A stretch of 64,000 nucleotides of DNA. Origin: Microbacteriaceae bacterium VKM Ac-2854 (GTDB taxonomy: Bacteria; Actinomycetota; Actinomycetes; Actinomycetales; Microbacteriaceae). Location: positions 186,001-250,000 of the forward strand of contig JABMLH010000007.1 of the NCBI GenBank assembly GCA_013205085.1. The letters run 5' to 3'. Positions 34,111-43,790 of this stretch are shown here, one piece after another. The notes beneath the pieces are model-generated. The model searched no databases and had not been told where the DNA came from. It saw only the letters and a program-made list of their open reading frames with translations. The position numbers and the translations under genes are program-made. Numbering within the stretch: position 1 is the first letter of the stretch; every line of letters begins with the position of its first letter.

Positions 34111-35147
34111 CCAACGCTCCTCTCCGCCTCGGTATCGTCGGCTACGGCGTCGGCGGCAGGTACTTCCACGCCCCGTTCGTCGAGGCGGCCGAGGGCATCG
34201 CGTTCGTCGGCGTCGTCGCCCGGTCGGCGACGAAGCAGGCGGAGGTGCGTGCGGATCTGCCCGGTGTGCCGGTGTATCCGAGCCTCGACGCGATGATCGC
34301 CGCCGGCGGGATCGACGCGGTGACGATCACCACGCCGCCGCAGACCCGGCGCGCGCTGGTGCTCGAGGCGATCGCCGCCGGGCTGCACGTGGTCGCCGAC
34401 AAGCCGTTCGGGCCGAGCGCCGCAGCAGCGCAGGAGCTCGTCGACGCAGCGGCCTCCGCCGGTGTGCTGCTGAACGTCTTCCACAACCGCCGCCGCGACC
34501 CCGACTTCGCGACACTGCGCTCGATCGTCGACGCGGGCCGCCTGGGCGAACTCTGGCGCTTCCACTCGATCATGGATCAGGACGCGCCGGACACCCTGGA
34601 GACCGGAGAGACCGGCGGCCTGCTGCGCGACCTCGGCAGCCACATGATCGATCAGCACCTCACGCTGATGGGTCCGGCCGTGTCGGTCGACGCGAAGCTG
34701 GACATCACGGATCGCTTCGGCGAGCCGACCGACTGCGGTTTCTACCTGATGCTGCGGCACGAATCCGGTGCCGTCTCGACCCTCTCCTCGACCAAGCTGA
34801 ACTACTCCAGCACCCGCGAGTTGCGCGCCTACGGCAGCGCCGGCAGCTACGTGGCATCGTCCACGGACGTGCAGGCGCAGTGGCTCTTCGACGGCCGCCG
34901 ACCGAAGGACGACGCGGACGCCTGGGGCTACGAGCCGGAGTCGGCGTGGGGCGTGCTGGCGACGGCGGAGGGCCACGAACCGATCCCCTCCGTGCGCGGC
35001 GACTACACGACCTTCTACGAGGACTTCGCCGCGGCCGTCCGCGCCGGCTCGGCCGGCCCCGTGCCCGGCCCGGAGGGTGTCGCCGTGCTCGCCGTCCTCG
35101 ACGCGGCCCGCGCCTCCGCCGCGTCCGGGGCACCCGTCCCGGTGTGA
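34107..35147 (+). CDS. Gfo/Idh/MocA-family oxidoreductase
   Basis: Predicted 346 aa. GIVGYGVGGRYFHAPFVEAA for nucleotide binding, ADKPFGPSAAAAQELV with the active-site Lys of the [ED]KP motif, NVFHNRRRDPDFATLRSIV, and GGLLRDLGSHMIDQHL with the D-x-G-x-H motif. Resembles the YvaA/scyllo-inositol dehydrogenase branch (short N-terminus, HAPF). Translationally coupled to the ArsR gene. Probably acts in the same pathway as the first oxidoreductase. Confidence 0.9.
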   Translation: MTNAPLRLGIVGYGVGGRYFHAPFVEAAEGIAFVGVVARSATKQAEVRADLPGVPVYPSLDAMIAAGGIDAVTITTPPQTRRALVLEAIAAGLHVVADKPFGPSAAAAQELVDAAASAGVLLNVFHNRRRDPDFATLRSIVDAGRLGELWRFHSIMDQDAPDTLETGETGGLLRDLGSHMIDQHLTLMGPAVSVDAKLDITDRFGEPTDCGFYLMLRHESGAVSTLSSTKLNYSSTRELRAYGSAGSYVASSTDVQAQWLFDGRRPKDDADAWGYEPESAWGVLATAEGHEPIPSVRGDYTTFYEDFAAAVRAGSAGPVPGPEGVAVLAVLDAARASAASGAPVPV

Positions 35148-35179
35148 CACTGGTCCGCAACGCCCGGCTGCGAAGCACT

Positions 35180-35243
35180 GGCGCAGGGTTGTCCATTCGT
35201 CCCGCGAGCGCTAGCGAGTGGGACGAATTGACAACCCTGCGCC
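35180..35243. repeat. Intergenic palindrome, GGGTTGTCA family
   Basis: TGGCGCAGGGTTGTCCATTC (35179-35198) and GAATTGACAACCCTGCGCCA (35225-35244) are long inverted arms with a single mismatch; the stem continues with GTCCC/GGGAC. It ends 90 bases before the promoter of the sugar transporter and would terminate transcription from the oxidoreductase operon. Confidence 0.8.
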
Positions 35244-35303
35244 AGGGAACAAGCGCCACGCGCGAAGCGTCGTGGCGCGGGGTCACCCCTCAGAAACAAC
35301 AAG

Positions 35304-35357
35304 ATGTCACAATGTCGTGACATTAGCTTGACTGGATGCGAGGGAGGAGTGCACACT
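35304..35357 (+). promoter_or_regulatory. Inverted-repeat operator and promoter of the sugar ABC transporter
   Basis: ATGTCAC (35304-35310) and GTGACAT (35317-35323) are perfect arms with a 6-base spacer. TTGACT at about 35329-35334 followed by CACACT 18 bases on is a plausible promoter. The palindrome just upstream of the -35 is a likely binding site for the GntR regulator at the end of the operon, or another factor. Confidence 0.55.
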
Positions 35358-35455
35358 GTGGCTGCGGGATCGACCGAGCGTCGAGGATGAACAGTTCGCG
35401 GTTCCGCACCAGCCCGGCACCACCAGGGCTTTCACGATTGACAAAGGAGATTTTC

Positions 35456-36451
35456 GTGAAGAAATCACGCGCTTTCGCGACCGGACTCGCAGCGCTCGCG
35501 CTCATCCCGGCCCTCGCTCTCACCGCCTGCTCGAGCTCGGGCGGACGCACCGACACCGGCGGCTCGGAGTCCGGCGGAGCGGTCGCCGACACCCCGAAGA
35601 TCACCATCGCGATGATCACCCACGCCCCCGCCGGCGACACGTTCTGGGACACCATCCGCAAGGGTGCCGAGGCTGCAGCGGCCAAGGACAACGTCGACTT
35701 CACCTACTCGGGCGACGAGGACGGCGGCCGTCAGGCCCAGCTCGTCCAGCAGGCGATCGACCAGAAGGTCGACGGGATCGCGGTCACGCTCGCGAAGCCC
35801 GACGCGCTCAGCGACGTCGTCAAGAAGGCCGTCGACGCGGGCATCCCGGTCACCGTGCTCAACGCCGGTGAAGCCCAGTACAAGGACCTCGGCGCAATCG
35901 GCTACTACGGCCAGGAGGACGAGGCCGCCGGCGTCGCCGTCGGCGAGCGCCTCGCTTCGGAAGGCATCCAGCACCCGATCTGCATCATCCAGGCGCAGGG
36001 CGCCGTGAACCTCGAGTCGCGCTGCGCCGGCGTGAAGTCGAAGGTGCCCGGAACCGAGGTGCTCTACGTGACCGGTACGGACATGACCCAGGTCTCCTCC
36101 ACCGTCACCGCGAAGATGCAGTCGACCCCCGACGCCGACGCCTACATCGGCCTCGGCGCCCCGATCACGCTCGCCGTGGTCGAGGCGAAGGCATCGACCG
36201 GCGTCACCGCCGAGGTCGTCTCCTTCGACCTCAACTCCGACCTCACCGACGCGATCAAGGCCGGCGACGTCGCCTTCACGGTCGACCAGCAGCCCTACGT
36301 CCAGGGCTACCTCTCGGTGGACGCGCTGTGGCTGCACTCCGTCGGCGGCTTCACCATCGGCGGCGGCGGCCCGGTCTACACCGGCCCGACCTTCGTCGAC
36401 GCCGACAACGTCGACTCCGTGGCCACCTACGCGGCCGACGGCCTGCGCTAA
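35456..36451 (+). CDS. Sugar ABC transporter substrate-binding lipoprotein (Frc/Rbs type)
   Basis: Predicted 331 aa from a GTG at 35456 with AAAGGAG 7 bases upstream. Lipobox LALTAC with Cys25. The type 1 periplasmic-binding fold is shown by ITIAMITHAPAGDTFWDTIRKGAEAA, QAIDQKVDGIAVTLAKPDAL, GYYGQEDEAAGVAVGERL and DVAFTVDQQPYVQGYLSVDALWL. It captures a monosaccharide or polyol for the permease/ATPase pair downstream. First gene of a four-gene operon ending in a GntR regulator. Confidence 0.92.
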   Translation: MKKSRAFATGLAALALIPALALTACSSSGGRTDTGGSESGGAVADTPKITIAMITHAPAGDTFWDTIRKGAEAAAAKDNVDFTYSGDEDGGRQAQLVQQAIDQKVDGIAVTLAKPDALSDVVKKAVDAGIPVTVLNAGEAQYKDLGAIGYYGQEDEAAGVAVGERLASEGIQHPICIIQAQGAVNLESRCAGVKSKVPGTEVLYVTGTDMTQVSSTVTAKMQSTPDADAYIGLGAPITLAVVEAKASTGVTAEVVSFDLNSDLTDAIKAGDVAFTVDQQPYVQGYLSVDALWLHSVGGFTIGGGGPVYTGPTFVDADNVDSVATYAADGLR

Positions 36452-36461
36452 AGACCGATCG

Positions 36462-36490
36462 GGGTGCCCGGGCCACGAGCCCGGGCACCC
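36462..36490 (+). promoter_or_regulatory. Intercistronic hairpin after the binding-protein gene
   Basis: GGGTGCCCGGGC and GCCCGGGCACCC are perfect 12-base arms with a 5-base loop, 10 bases after the stop. Placed between binding-protein and permease genes, it probably acts as a partial terminator or RNA stabiliser that raises binding-protein levels over the permease, as known for other ABC operons. Confidence 0.7.
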
Positions 36491-36550
36491 GCCCCCTCTT
36501 CCGCTTCCCGTCGGCACCGTCGCCGACACGTCTCGAAGGACCCGCTCCTC

Positions 36551-37596
36551 ATGACCACAATCACCCCCACTGCTGCGGGGCTCAAGGACGAACGGATCGG
36601 GCGGAAGTCGCCGATCTCGATCATCCTGGGTAGACCCGAGATGGGTGCCGTCGTCGGTGCCATCGTCGTCTTCGCCTTCTTCGCGATCGTTGCGCCGACC
36701 TTCACGCAGGCGACGTCGATCGCCACCGTCTTGTACGGCTCCTCCACGATCGGCATCATGGCCGTCGGCGTCTCACTGCTGATGATCGGCGGCGAGTTCG
36801 ACCTCTCCACCGGTGTCGCCGTCATCTCCTCCGCCCTGACCTCGGCGATGTTCTCCTGGTACTTCGCCACCAACGTCTGGGTCGGCGTGATCATGGGCCT
36901 GGTCTTCTCGCTCCTGGTCGGATTCGTGAACGGCTGGCTGCTGATCAAGACCAAGCTGCCCTCGTTCATCGTCACCCTGGCGACGTTCCTGATGCTGACC
37001 GGCATCAACCTCGGCGTCACCCGCCTGATCGGCGGCGGCGTCGCCTCCCCGTCCATCTCGGACCTCGACGGCTTCGCTTCCGCGAAGGCCGTGTTCGCCT
37101 CCGACATCCCGATCTTCGGGGTGAACGTGAAGATCACCGTCTTCATCTGGATCGCGCTGGTGCTTGTCGCCACGTTCATCCTGATGCGCACCAAGATCGG
37201 CAACTGGATCTTCGCCGTCGGCGGCGATGAGAACGCCGCCTCCGCGGTCGGCGTCCCGGTCGCGAAGACCAAGATCGGCCTTTTTATGGGCGTGGGCTTC
37301 TGCGCCTGGATCGCCGGGATGCACAACCTGTTCGCGTTCAACGTGGTGCAGTCGGGTGAGGGCGTCGGCAACGAGTTCCTCTACATCATCGCCGCCGTCA
37401 TCGGCGGCTGCCTGCTGACCGGTGGCTACGGATCCGCGATCGGCGGCGCGATCGGCGCCCTGATCTTCGGTATGGCCAACAAGGGCATCGTCTATGCGCA
37501 GTGGAACCCGGACTGGTTCAAGTTCTTCCTGGGCCTGATGCTGCTGCTGGCCACCATCGTGAACCTGATCGTGAAGAAGCGAGCGGAGCAGAAGTA

Positions 37597-37597
<1 letters not shown>
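36551..37597 (+). CDS. Sugar ABC transporter permease (Frc/Rbs type)
   Basis: Predicted 348 aa. About ten membrane helices; [76 protein letters not shown] and [29 protein letters not shown] (in parts) are the BPD_transp_2 family motifs. It forms the channel with the downstream ATPase. The stop overlaps the ATPase start (TAATG). Confidence 0.93.
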
Positions 37598-38508
<911 letters not shown>

Positions 38509-38530
38509 CCGGAGAGGGGAGGGGGACGCC

Positions 38531-39280
38531 GTGCGCGAACCCAACGACAGGCTCCCCGCCTCCGTCTTCGCCGCGGTCGACCGCGCCAGCGTCGTTCCGC
38601 TCTACGTGCAACTAGCCGACGGGATCGAGCGGGCCATCACCGATGGCCGGCTCGGCCCCGGGCATCCGCTCAGCAGCGAGGTCGAGATCCACAAGCAGTA
38701 CGGATTCTCGGTCGCGACGGTGAAGCGGGCGGTCGGTCGGCTCGTGGATCGGGGCCTCCTGGTGCGCCGGCGCGGCGTGGGCACCAGCGTGATCGCGGAC
38801 GCGGGGCCGGAGCAGCGCCACCTCAGCCTGTACGACGAGCTGCGCCGCAGCGGACGGGCGGTCAGCACGGATGTGCTGCTCGCGCAGCCGCGACCGGCCG
38901 GAGCGGTCGAGGCGGCGGCGCTGCGGATCGAACCCGGGCGTACCGTGCTCTACCTGGAGCGGGTGCGACGGGCGGACGGCGAGCCGATCGCGCTGCTGCG
39001 CACCTGGGTGGCCACCGGCTACGAGGGCGTGGAGCTGGCGGCGCTGACGGGATCCGGATTGCACCAGTTGCTCGGGCTGCGCGGCAGCGGCCCCGTCGGG
39101 GCGACTCAGGACTTCGGTGCCTCCTCGGCCACGACGGAGCAGGCGCGGCTGCTCGCCGTGCCGCCGGGCTCGCCGCTGCTCGTCGTCCGCCGCACCGCCT
39201 ACCTCGACACCGGCGAGCCCGTGCTGGTCGGCACGCACTCCTACGTGCCGTCCCGCTTCACGGTCCGCTCCCGCTGGTGA
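38531..39280 (+). CDS. GntR-family regulator with UTRA domain (HutC type)
   Basis: Predicted 249 aa from a GTG at 38531 with GGAG upstream. The N-terminal winged helix has PLYVQLADGIERAITDGRLGPGHPLSSEVEI and SVATVKRAVGRLVDRGLLVRRRGVGTSV (in parts); the C-terminal UTRA fold has EPGRTVLYLERVRRADGEPIAL and ends GTHSYVPSRFTVRSRW. It is the last gene of the sugar transporter operon and is the likely binder of the inverted repeat at 35304-35323; the ligand would be the transported sugar or a phosphate of it. Confidence 0.9.
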   Translation: MREPNDRLPASVFAAVDRASVVPLYVQLADGIERAITDGRLGPGHPLSSEVEIHKQYGFSVATVKRAVGRLVDRGLLVRRRGVGTSVIADAGPEQRHLSLYDELRRSGRAVSTDVLLAQPRPAGAVEAAALRIEPGRTVLYLERVRRADGEPIALLRTWVATGYEGVELAALTGSGLHQLLGLRGSGPVGATQDFGASSATTEQARLLAVPPGSPLLVVRRTAYLDTGEPVLVGTHSYVPSRFTVRSRW

Positions 39281-39282
39281 GG

Positions 39283-39333
39283 AAAAGGGTTGTCACTTTG
39301 TCCGCTACCTCCCGACAAAGTGACAACCCTTTT
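39283..39333. terminator. Perfect palindrome, GGGTTGTCA family, between convergent genes
   Basis: AAAAGGGTTGTCACTTTGTC (39283-39302) and GACAAAGTGACAACCCTTTT (39314-39333) are perfect 20-base arms with an 11-base loop. The run of T at the right end (and A at the left end) makes it a good two-way intrinsic terminator for the gntR-type gene and pnuC. Confidence 0.9.
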
Positions 39334-39337
39334 CGGG

Positions 39338-40018
39338 CTAGAGGCCGCCGTCGAGGACGGATTCGGGAGCGAGTTTCAGTGACCGCCGGCGGGCGCGAGC
39401 CCAGACGAAGAAGCCCGTCAGCGTGAACGCTCCGTAGAACACGTACATGAACGCCGAGGCGTAGTAGCCCGCCGAGAACAGCAGCGGCACGCCGACCAGG
39501 TCGACCGCGACCCAGATCAGCCAGAACTCGACCCAGCCCTTCGCCATGCCGTACGTGGCCAGGAGCGAGCCCATGAAGATCCAGGCGTCGGCCCAGACCG
39601 GCTCGTACGAGCCGAGCGCCGTGAAGATCGGCGTGAGCACGAGGGTGCCGCCGACCAGGCCGACGCCGAGCAGGATGCGCGAGCGCCCGCTCGCCCAGCG
39701 CGGCTCGATCACGATGCGCTCGCCCTGATCGCGGCGGCTCCAGCGGTACCAGCCGTAGATCGACACCAGGATGAACATCACCTGCCGCCCAGCCTGCCCG
39801 AGCAGGTTCACCGGGTTCGGGGTACCGAAGACCGCGCCGAGGAACACCGTGAACAGCAGCGCGTTGCCGACGATGCCGACCGGCCAGGCCCAGACCTTGC
39901 GGCGCATCCCGCCCAAGGCGCTGAGCAGCCCGAACACGTTGCCGATGATCTCGCGCCAGAGGATGGTCTGGTCGCCGATGACCAGTTGGGCGTCGAACAG
40001 CCAGGTGATCACGTTCAT
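39338..40018 (-). CDS. pnuC: Nicotinamide riboside/mononucleotide transporter PnuC
   Basis: Predicted 226 aa with about seven helices. EIIGNVFGLLSALGGMRRKVWAWPVGIVGNALLF, VMFILVSIYGWYRWSR and SLLATYGMAKGWVEFWLIWVAVDLVGVPLLF (in parts) match the PnuC family, including the WxW and NxxGxxS-like regions, which imports nicotinamide riboside for NAD synthesis. The ATG at 40018 is preferred; a GTG 6 nt upstream is also possible. No NAD-related gene is adjacent. Confidence 0.9.
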   Translation of the reverse strand: MNVITWLFDAQLVIGDQTILWREIIGNVFGLLSALGGMRRKVWAWPVGIVGNALLFTVFLGAVFGTPNPVNLLGQAGRQVMFILVSIYGWYRWSRRDQGERIVIEPRWASGRSRILLGVGLVGGTLVLTPIFTALGSYEPVWADAWIFMGSLLATYGMAKGWVEFWLIWVAVDLVGVPLLFSAGYYASAFMYVFYGAFTLTGFFVWARARRRSLKLAPESVLDGGL

Positions 40019-40101
40019 GCGCACTCCCGCCTCGGTCGACGAGCGGATGCCCCGTCACTGCTACTGAACACCATCGGGAGGGGCGTGCTTCCCACCCGGC
40101 C

Positions 40102-40581
40102 TCAGGCGCTGTGGAAGACGCCCGCCGCGCGGTCCTTCGCCACGGATCCGGCCGGGAAGACCTGGCCGCTCATCGCGATGTAGACACCCGTCGGCAGGCT
40201 CTGCACGGCGCCGACCGCGAGGCCGAGGTTGAAGGCGGCGTCGCTGTCGCGCATCCGCGCCGGCTGCATCGCGCCGACGAGCACGATCACCTTGCCGGGG
40301 ATGCTCGTGAGCGCCTCGGCCGTCGTGGTCATGGTGTCCGTGCCGTGCGTGATCAGGATGCGATCGTGCGCGGATGCCTCGACGTGCGTGCGGATCGCGG
40401 CGCGGTCGGCGTCGTCGATGTCGAGGCTGTCCTTGCGCAGCACCGCCTCGTGCACGAACTCGAGCGGCGTGATCACGTTCGCCAGGATGCGCGGTGCTTG
40501 CGGCTCTCCGATCTCGAGTTCGCCCGCGATCGAGTACTCCTTGTCGATGGTGCCGCCGGTGGCGAGGACGAGGATCTGCAT
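40102..40581 (-). CDS. Asparaginase-domain protein, N-terminal domain only
   Basis: Predicted 159 aa, half the usual asparaginase length of about 320-350. ILVLATGGTIDKEYS carries the first catalytic Thr (TGGTID) and ITHGTDTMTTTAEAL the second Thr and Asp (HGTDTM); the C-terminal domain is missing altogether, and the protein ends AAGVFHSA. Short stand-alone asparaginase-fold proteins occur in other bacteria, and the good Shine-Dalgarno (AGGAG before the ATG) suggests a real gene rather than a fragment. Activity is uncertain. Confidence 0.85.
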   Translation of the reverse strand: MQILVLATGGTIDKEYSIAGELEIGEPQAPRILANVITPLEFVHEAVLRKDSLDIDDADRAAIRTHVEASAHDRILITHGTDTMTTTAEALTSIPGKVIVLVGAMQPARMRDSDAAFNLGLAVGAVQSLPTGVYIAMSGQVFPAGSVAKDRAAGVFHSA

Positions 40582-40718
40582 GCGGGGCTCCTGACGGGTC
40601 GATGGTGCGGCCCCGACGGTATCACCGCGGGGGTGCCGTACGGGAATGACGCTGGGTGGCTCGGATCCGGCGCATTCGGGCCGGGTGAGGCCGATCCGAC
40701 GTCATTTGTGAACCGGGA

Positions 40719-41132
40719 TCAGAATCGCTGCAGGGACAGCTCGGTCACGAGCACGTGCTCGTAGTCGAATCGCGCGAAGGCGAACTCGACGGCCGGCTCG
40801 AACGGGCCGTCGGGCCCGGTGAATCCGGTCCACCGGACCGTGCGCAACCCTCGCGAGAGGGTCGCGGTCCACATCCGACCGCAGCCGTGATCGCGTGAGC
40901 ACAGCGCGATCGGCGCCGTGCCGCGGGGGAGCGGGTCGTCGCGCCACGGCGCGCCGAGCAGGGCGGCGAGGTAGCCCGGTCGCTCGACGGGGGTGGCCAG
41001 CGGATGCTCGGGGTCGTAGTCGATGCCGCACAGGATCTCGAACAGCTCGGTCAGCGGCACGCCGTCGACGGCGAGCGGGACGACCTCGTCCAGGAAGCTG
41101 AGCGTGCGCAGCGGTGCGCGGGTACGGGACAT
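40719..41132 (-). CDS. Hypothetical protein
   Basis: Predicted 137 aa, not recognised. It is soluble, with PLTELFEILCGIDYDPEHPL, a Cys pair in ALCSRDHGCGRMW, and an aromatic C-terminus (WTGFTGPDGPFEPAVEFAFARFDYEHVL, in parts). TAATAT lies on the same strand at 41147-41142, nine bases before the ATG, so transcription may begin almost at the start codon. G+C codon use is like its neighbours. Neighbouring genes give no hint of function. Confidence 0.65.
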   Translation of the reverse strand: MSRTRAPLRTLSFLDEVVPLAVDGVPLTELFEILCGIDYDPEHPLATPVERPGYLAALLGAPWRDDPLPRGTAPIALCSRDHGCGRMWTATLSRGLRTVRWTGFTGPDGPFEPAVEFAFARFDYEHVLVTELSLQRF

Positions 41133-41300
41133 TGTTCTGACATATTACGGGACGGACTCTCGCGAGTTGAGTCGTGATCTCGCGCCGGCGTATCGTGAAT
41201 TACGTCAGCTCCGTATTACGGGGCCCGACCGCGGTCGGTTCGCGACGTACTTCCCGTCCGTGCAGGTCATAGCCCCGAACTGAGGGATGCGGACGCAGGC

Positions 41301-42008
41301 TCAACCGCCGGATGCGGTCGGCACCGCCGTCAGCAGCGCGGCACCCTCGCGGCGCGCGGCGTCGATCGCGGCCGCGTCGAGGCCGCAGGCGCGCAGGCAC
41401 GTCGCGGCGATCGCATCCGCATCCGTCGCCTCGGTCGCACCGGCGCGGCGCAACTGGATGACGAGCTCGGCGAGCTGGATCAGGATCGCCCCGAGCCGTT
41501 CGGCTCCGACCGTGGTCGACACCTCGTCGGTCGCCGCGGTGCTGCCGAGGCGGCCGTAGGTGTCCTGCAGCTCGCGTCGCTCCCGGTGGAAGGCGTCGAA
41601 GCGCTCGTTGCGCAGCTCCGGCAGCAAGTACAGCGTTCCGATGTTGTGCGGCGTGCGGATGAGGGTGCCGACGTCGACGACGGCCAAGGCGTACAGCGCG
41701 CCGGCGGCGGAGGCGGCCTCCGGCACCAGGGACTCGAGGCGGCGCACCACGTCGAGGCTCGGGCGCACCGAGGTGGTGAGCAGCTCGATCAGCAGCTCGT
41801 CCTTACCGGCGAAGTGGTAGTAGAGCGAGGCCTGCCGGATGCCGACCCGTTCGGCGATCGCGCGGGTGGAGGTGGCGGTGAAGCCGTTCTCCGCGAAGAG
41901 GGCGGCCGCGGCGTCCAGGATCTGCTCGCGCGGCGAGACCTCGGAGTCGATGCCGGGTACCTTGCGCGGGCGCCCGACGCGAGCGGGTCTGTCGTCGCTG
42001 GCGGGCAT
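41301..42008 (-). CDS. TetR-family regulator, probably of the carboxylase operon
   Basis: Predicted 235 aa. A basic N-terminus (VGRPRKV) precedes the helix-turn-helix ILDAAAALFAENGFTATSTRAIAERVGIRQASLYYHFAGKDELL (in parts). The C-terminal ligand domain is longer than average. AAAGGA lies 8 bases before the ATG. It is the last gene on the strand of the urea/guanidine-type carboxylase cluster, separated from it by a palindrome, and is the best candidate to bind the TACCTRTC palindrome upstream of the permease. Confidence 0.88.
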   Translation of the reverse strand: MPASDDRPARVGRPRKVPGIDSEVSPREQILDAAAALFAENGFTATSTRAIAERVGIRQASLYYHFAGKDELLIELLTTSVRPSLDVVRRLESLVPEAASAAGALYALAVVDVGTLIRTPHNIGTLYLLPELRNERFDAFHRERRELQDTYGRLGSTAATDEVSTTVGAERLGAILIQLAELVIQLRRAGATEATDADAIAATCLRACGLDAAAIDAARREGAALLTAVPTASGG

Positions 42009-42062
42009 CTGCCCATCCTTTCATGGGGAACAAGTGCGGGCGCTGCCGCCCTCTGATCCCCA

Positions 42063-42119
42063 CGAGATGCCTCTTTTGTACGCGACACGCCGCGAAATGC
42101 GTACAGAAGAGGCATCTCG
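42063..42119. repeat. Intergenic palindrome, GAGATGCCTC family
   Basis: CGAGATGCCTCTTTTGTACG (42063-42082) and CGTACAGAAGAGGCATCTCG (42100-42119) are nearly perfect 20-base arms. The element lies between the TetR gene and the stop of the allophanate hydrolase gene and matches the one at 21940-21996, with the loop sequence in the opposite orientation. Confidence 0.85.
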
Positions 42120-42125
42120 CAGGGA

Positions 42126-43790
42126 TTAGAGGCCAGCCCGGTAGGCGCGCCAGCCGCCGAAGGCGGTGATGTCCGAGGCGCCCGCGACGGCGTACGGCTC
42201 GACGAGGAAGCCGGTCACCGCGCTGCCGTCGGACAGCGACACGGTGCCGATCGCCATCGGCGCCGGCAGCGCCGCGACGAAGGCGCCGAAGCCGGCGGCG
42301 GGCAGGCGCCAGAGCTCGCCCGCGATCGCGGCTCCTCCCTCCGCCCGCACGAGTCCGGGCTTGGGCGGCACGGTGTCGAGGGCGTAGAGCCGGTAGCCCG
42401 CCGCGGTCTCGACATCGCGGACGAAGGATCCGCCCGCCGCGACCAGCTGGGCGTTCAGCGGCTGATCGCGCAGGTGCGCGCCGACCACCATCAGCTCGAC
42501 GCTCGGCGCGAGGAACGCCGCGGCGAGGGTCGCGAGCCGCCGGTCCGCGAAGGCGGGCCCGGTCAGCATCACCCCGAACGGCAGCCCGTCGACGAATCCC
42601 GCCGGGAACGCCAGCGAGGACATGTCGAGCAGGTTCGCGAAGTTCGTGTACCGCCCCATCCGCGAGTTCGCCGCGACGGGTGCGGCGGCGACCTCGACCA
42701 GCGTCGGGTGCCACGTCGTCGTCGGGGTCAGCAGGGCCGCGAATCCGTCCAGCAGCTCTCGTCCGGCCGCGCCGAGCGCATCCAGTCGCTGCTGGTCCTC
42801 GAAGAGCCGCGCGGCGGTCGGATACGCGCCGCCCAGCACGATGCCGGCGACGGTCGGATCGAGATCCGTGCCGATCAGCTCGCGCCGCGCCTCGATGTGC
42901 GCGCCGACCGCGGTGTAACGCTCGGCAACGAACGCGCCGTCGTAAAGCAGGGTCGCCGCCTCCAGCAGCGGCGCGATGTCGACCTCGACGACCTCGCAGC
43001 CGAACGCCTCGAACCGCGCGACGGCCGCAGCGAACGCCGACGCCCAGCCCTCGGCCAGACCCTCCAGCTGCGCGGGCAGCGGCACCGCGATCCGCGGAAC
43101 GGTGAACAGCGCCGCCCGCGCCAGGTCGTCGCGGGCGAGCGGATCCACGCCGTCCGGCCCCGCCATCAGCTCGGCCGCCGCGCGCGAGAGTTCCAGCGAA
43201 CGGCCGAACACGGTCACGCAGTCCAGCGATCGGCAGGCCGGCACCACGCCCGTGTTCGGCACCAGGCCCTTGGTCGGCTTCACGCCGATGATCCCGTTCA
43301 GCGCGGCCGGCACCCGGCCGGAGCCCGCGGTGTCGGTGCCGAGCGCGAGGTCGACGATGCCGAGCGCGACGGCGGTCGCGGATCCGCTGGACGAGCCGCC
43401 GGAGATCCGCGCCGGATCCCAGGCGTTGCGCACCGCGCCGAAGGGCGAGCGGGTGCCGACCAGGCCGGTCGCGAACTGGTCGAGGTTGGTCTTGCCGAGC
43501 ACGATCGCGCCGGCGGCGCGCAGCCGGGCCACGGAGGTCGCATCGACCGCGGGCTCGTACGAATACGACGGCGCGGCGGCCGTGGTCGGCAGCCCGGCGA
43601 CGTCGATGTTGTCCTTCACCGCCAGCAGCACACCGGCCAGCGGCAGCGACGGATCCAGCGCGCCGGCCTCGGCCAGCACCTCGTCGACGTCCCGCAGGCA
43701 GATCCACACCTCCGGTCGGTCCACCTCGGCGATCCGCGCGTACGCCTCGGCCACCCGTTCGACGGCCGAGACGCGCGGGCGCGGGATCAT
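42126..43790 (-). CDS. atzF: Allophanate hydrolase
   Basis: Predicted 554 aa. The amidase-signature core has the catalytic Lys in LAVKDNIDVAG and the Ser-rich ISGGSSSGSATAVALG with GTDTAGSGRVPAALNGIIG; a further roughly 120-residue C-terminal domain (MVVGAHLRDQPLNAQL to the end) is typical of allophanate hydrolases and absent from simple amidases. It cleaves allophanate to ammonia and CO2. Its start overlaps the carboxylase stop by 4 nt. Confidence 0.93.
   Translation of the reverse strand: MIPRPRVSAVERVAEAYARIAEVDRPEVWICLRDVDEVLAEAGALDPSLPLAGVLLAVKDNIDVAGLPTTAAAPSYSYEPAVDATSVARLRAAGAIVLGKTNLDQFATGLVGTRSPFGAVRNAWDPARISGGSSSGSATAVALGIVDLALGTDTAGSGRVPAALNGIIGVKPTKGLVPNTGVVPACRSLDCVTVFGRSLELSRAAAELMAGPDGVDPLARDDLARAALFTVPRIAVPLPAQLEGLAEGWASAFAAAVARFEAFGCEVVEVDIAPLLEAATLLYDGAFVAERYTAVGAHIEARRELIGTDLDPTVAGIVLGGAYPTAARLFEDQQRLDALGAAGRELLDGFAALLTPTTTWHPTLVEVAAAPVAANSRMGRYTNFANLLDMSSLAFPAGFVDGLPFGVMLTGPAFADRRLATLAAAFLAPSVELMVVGAHLRDQPLNAQLVAAGGSFVRDVETAAGYRLYALDTVPPKPGLVRAEGGAAIAGELWRLPAAGFGAFVAALPAPMAIGTVSLSDGSAVTGFLVEPYAVAGASDITAFGGWRAYRAGL

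Noticed and set aside
41023-41283. 86-codon plus-strand frame opposite the hypothetical gene at 40719-41132
   Set aside because: First half is antisense to a better-supported gene, second half is in an A+T-richer promoter region, and no ribosome-binding site precedes it.
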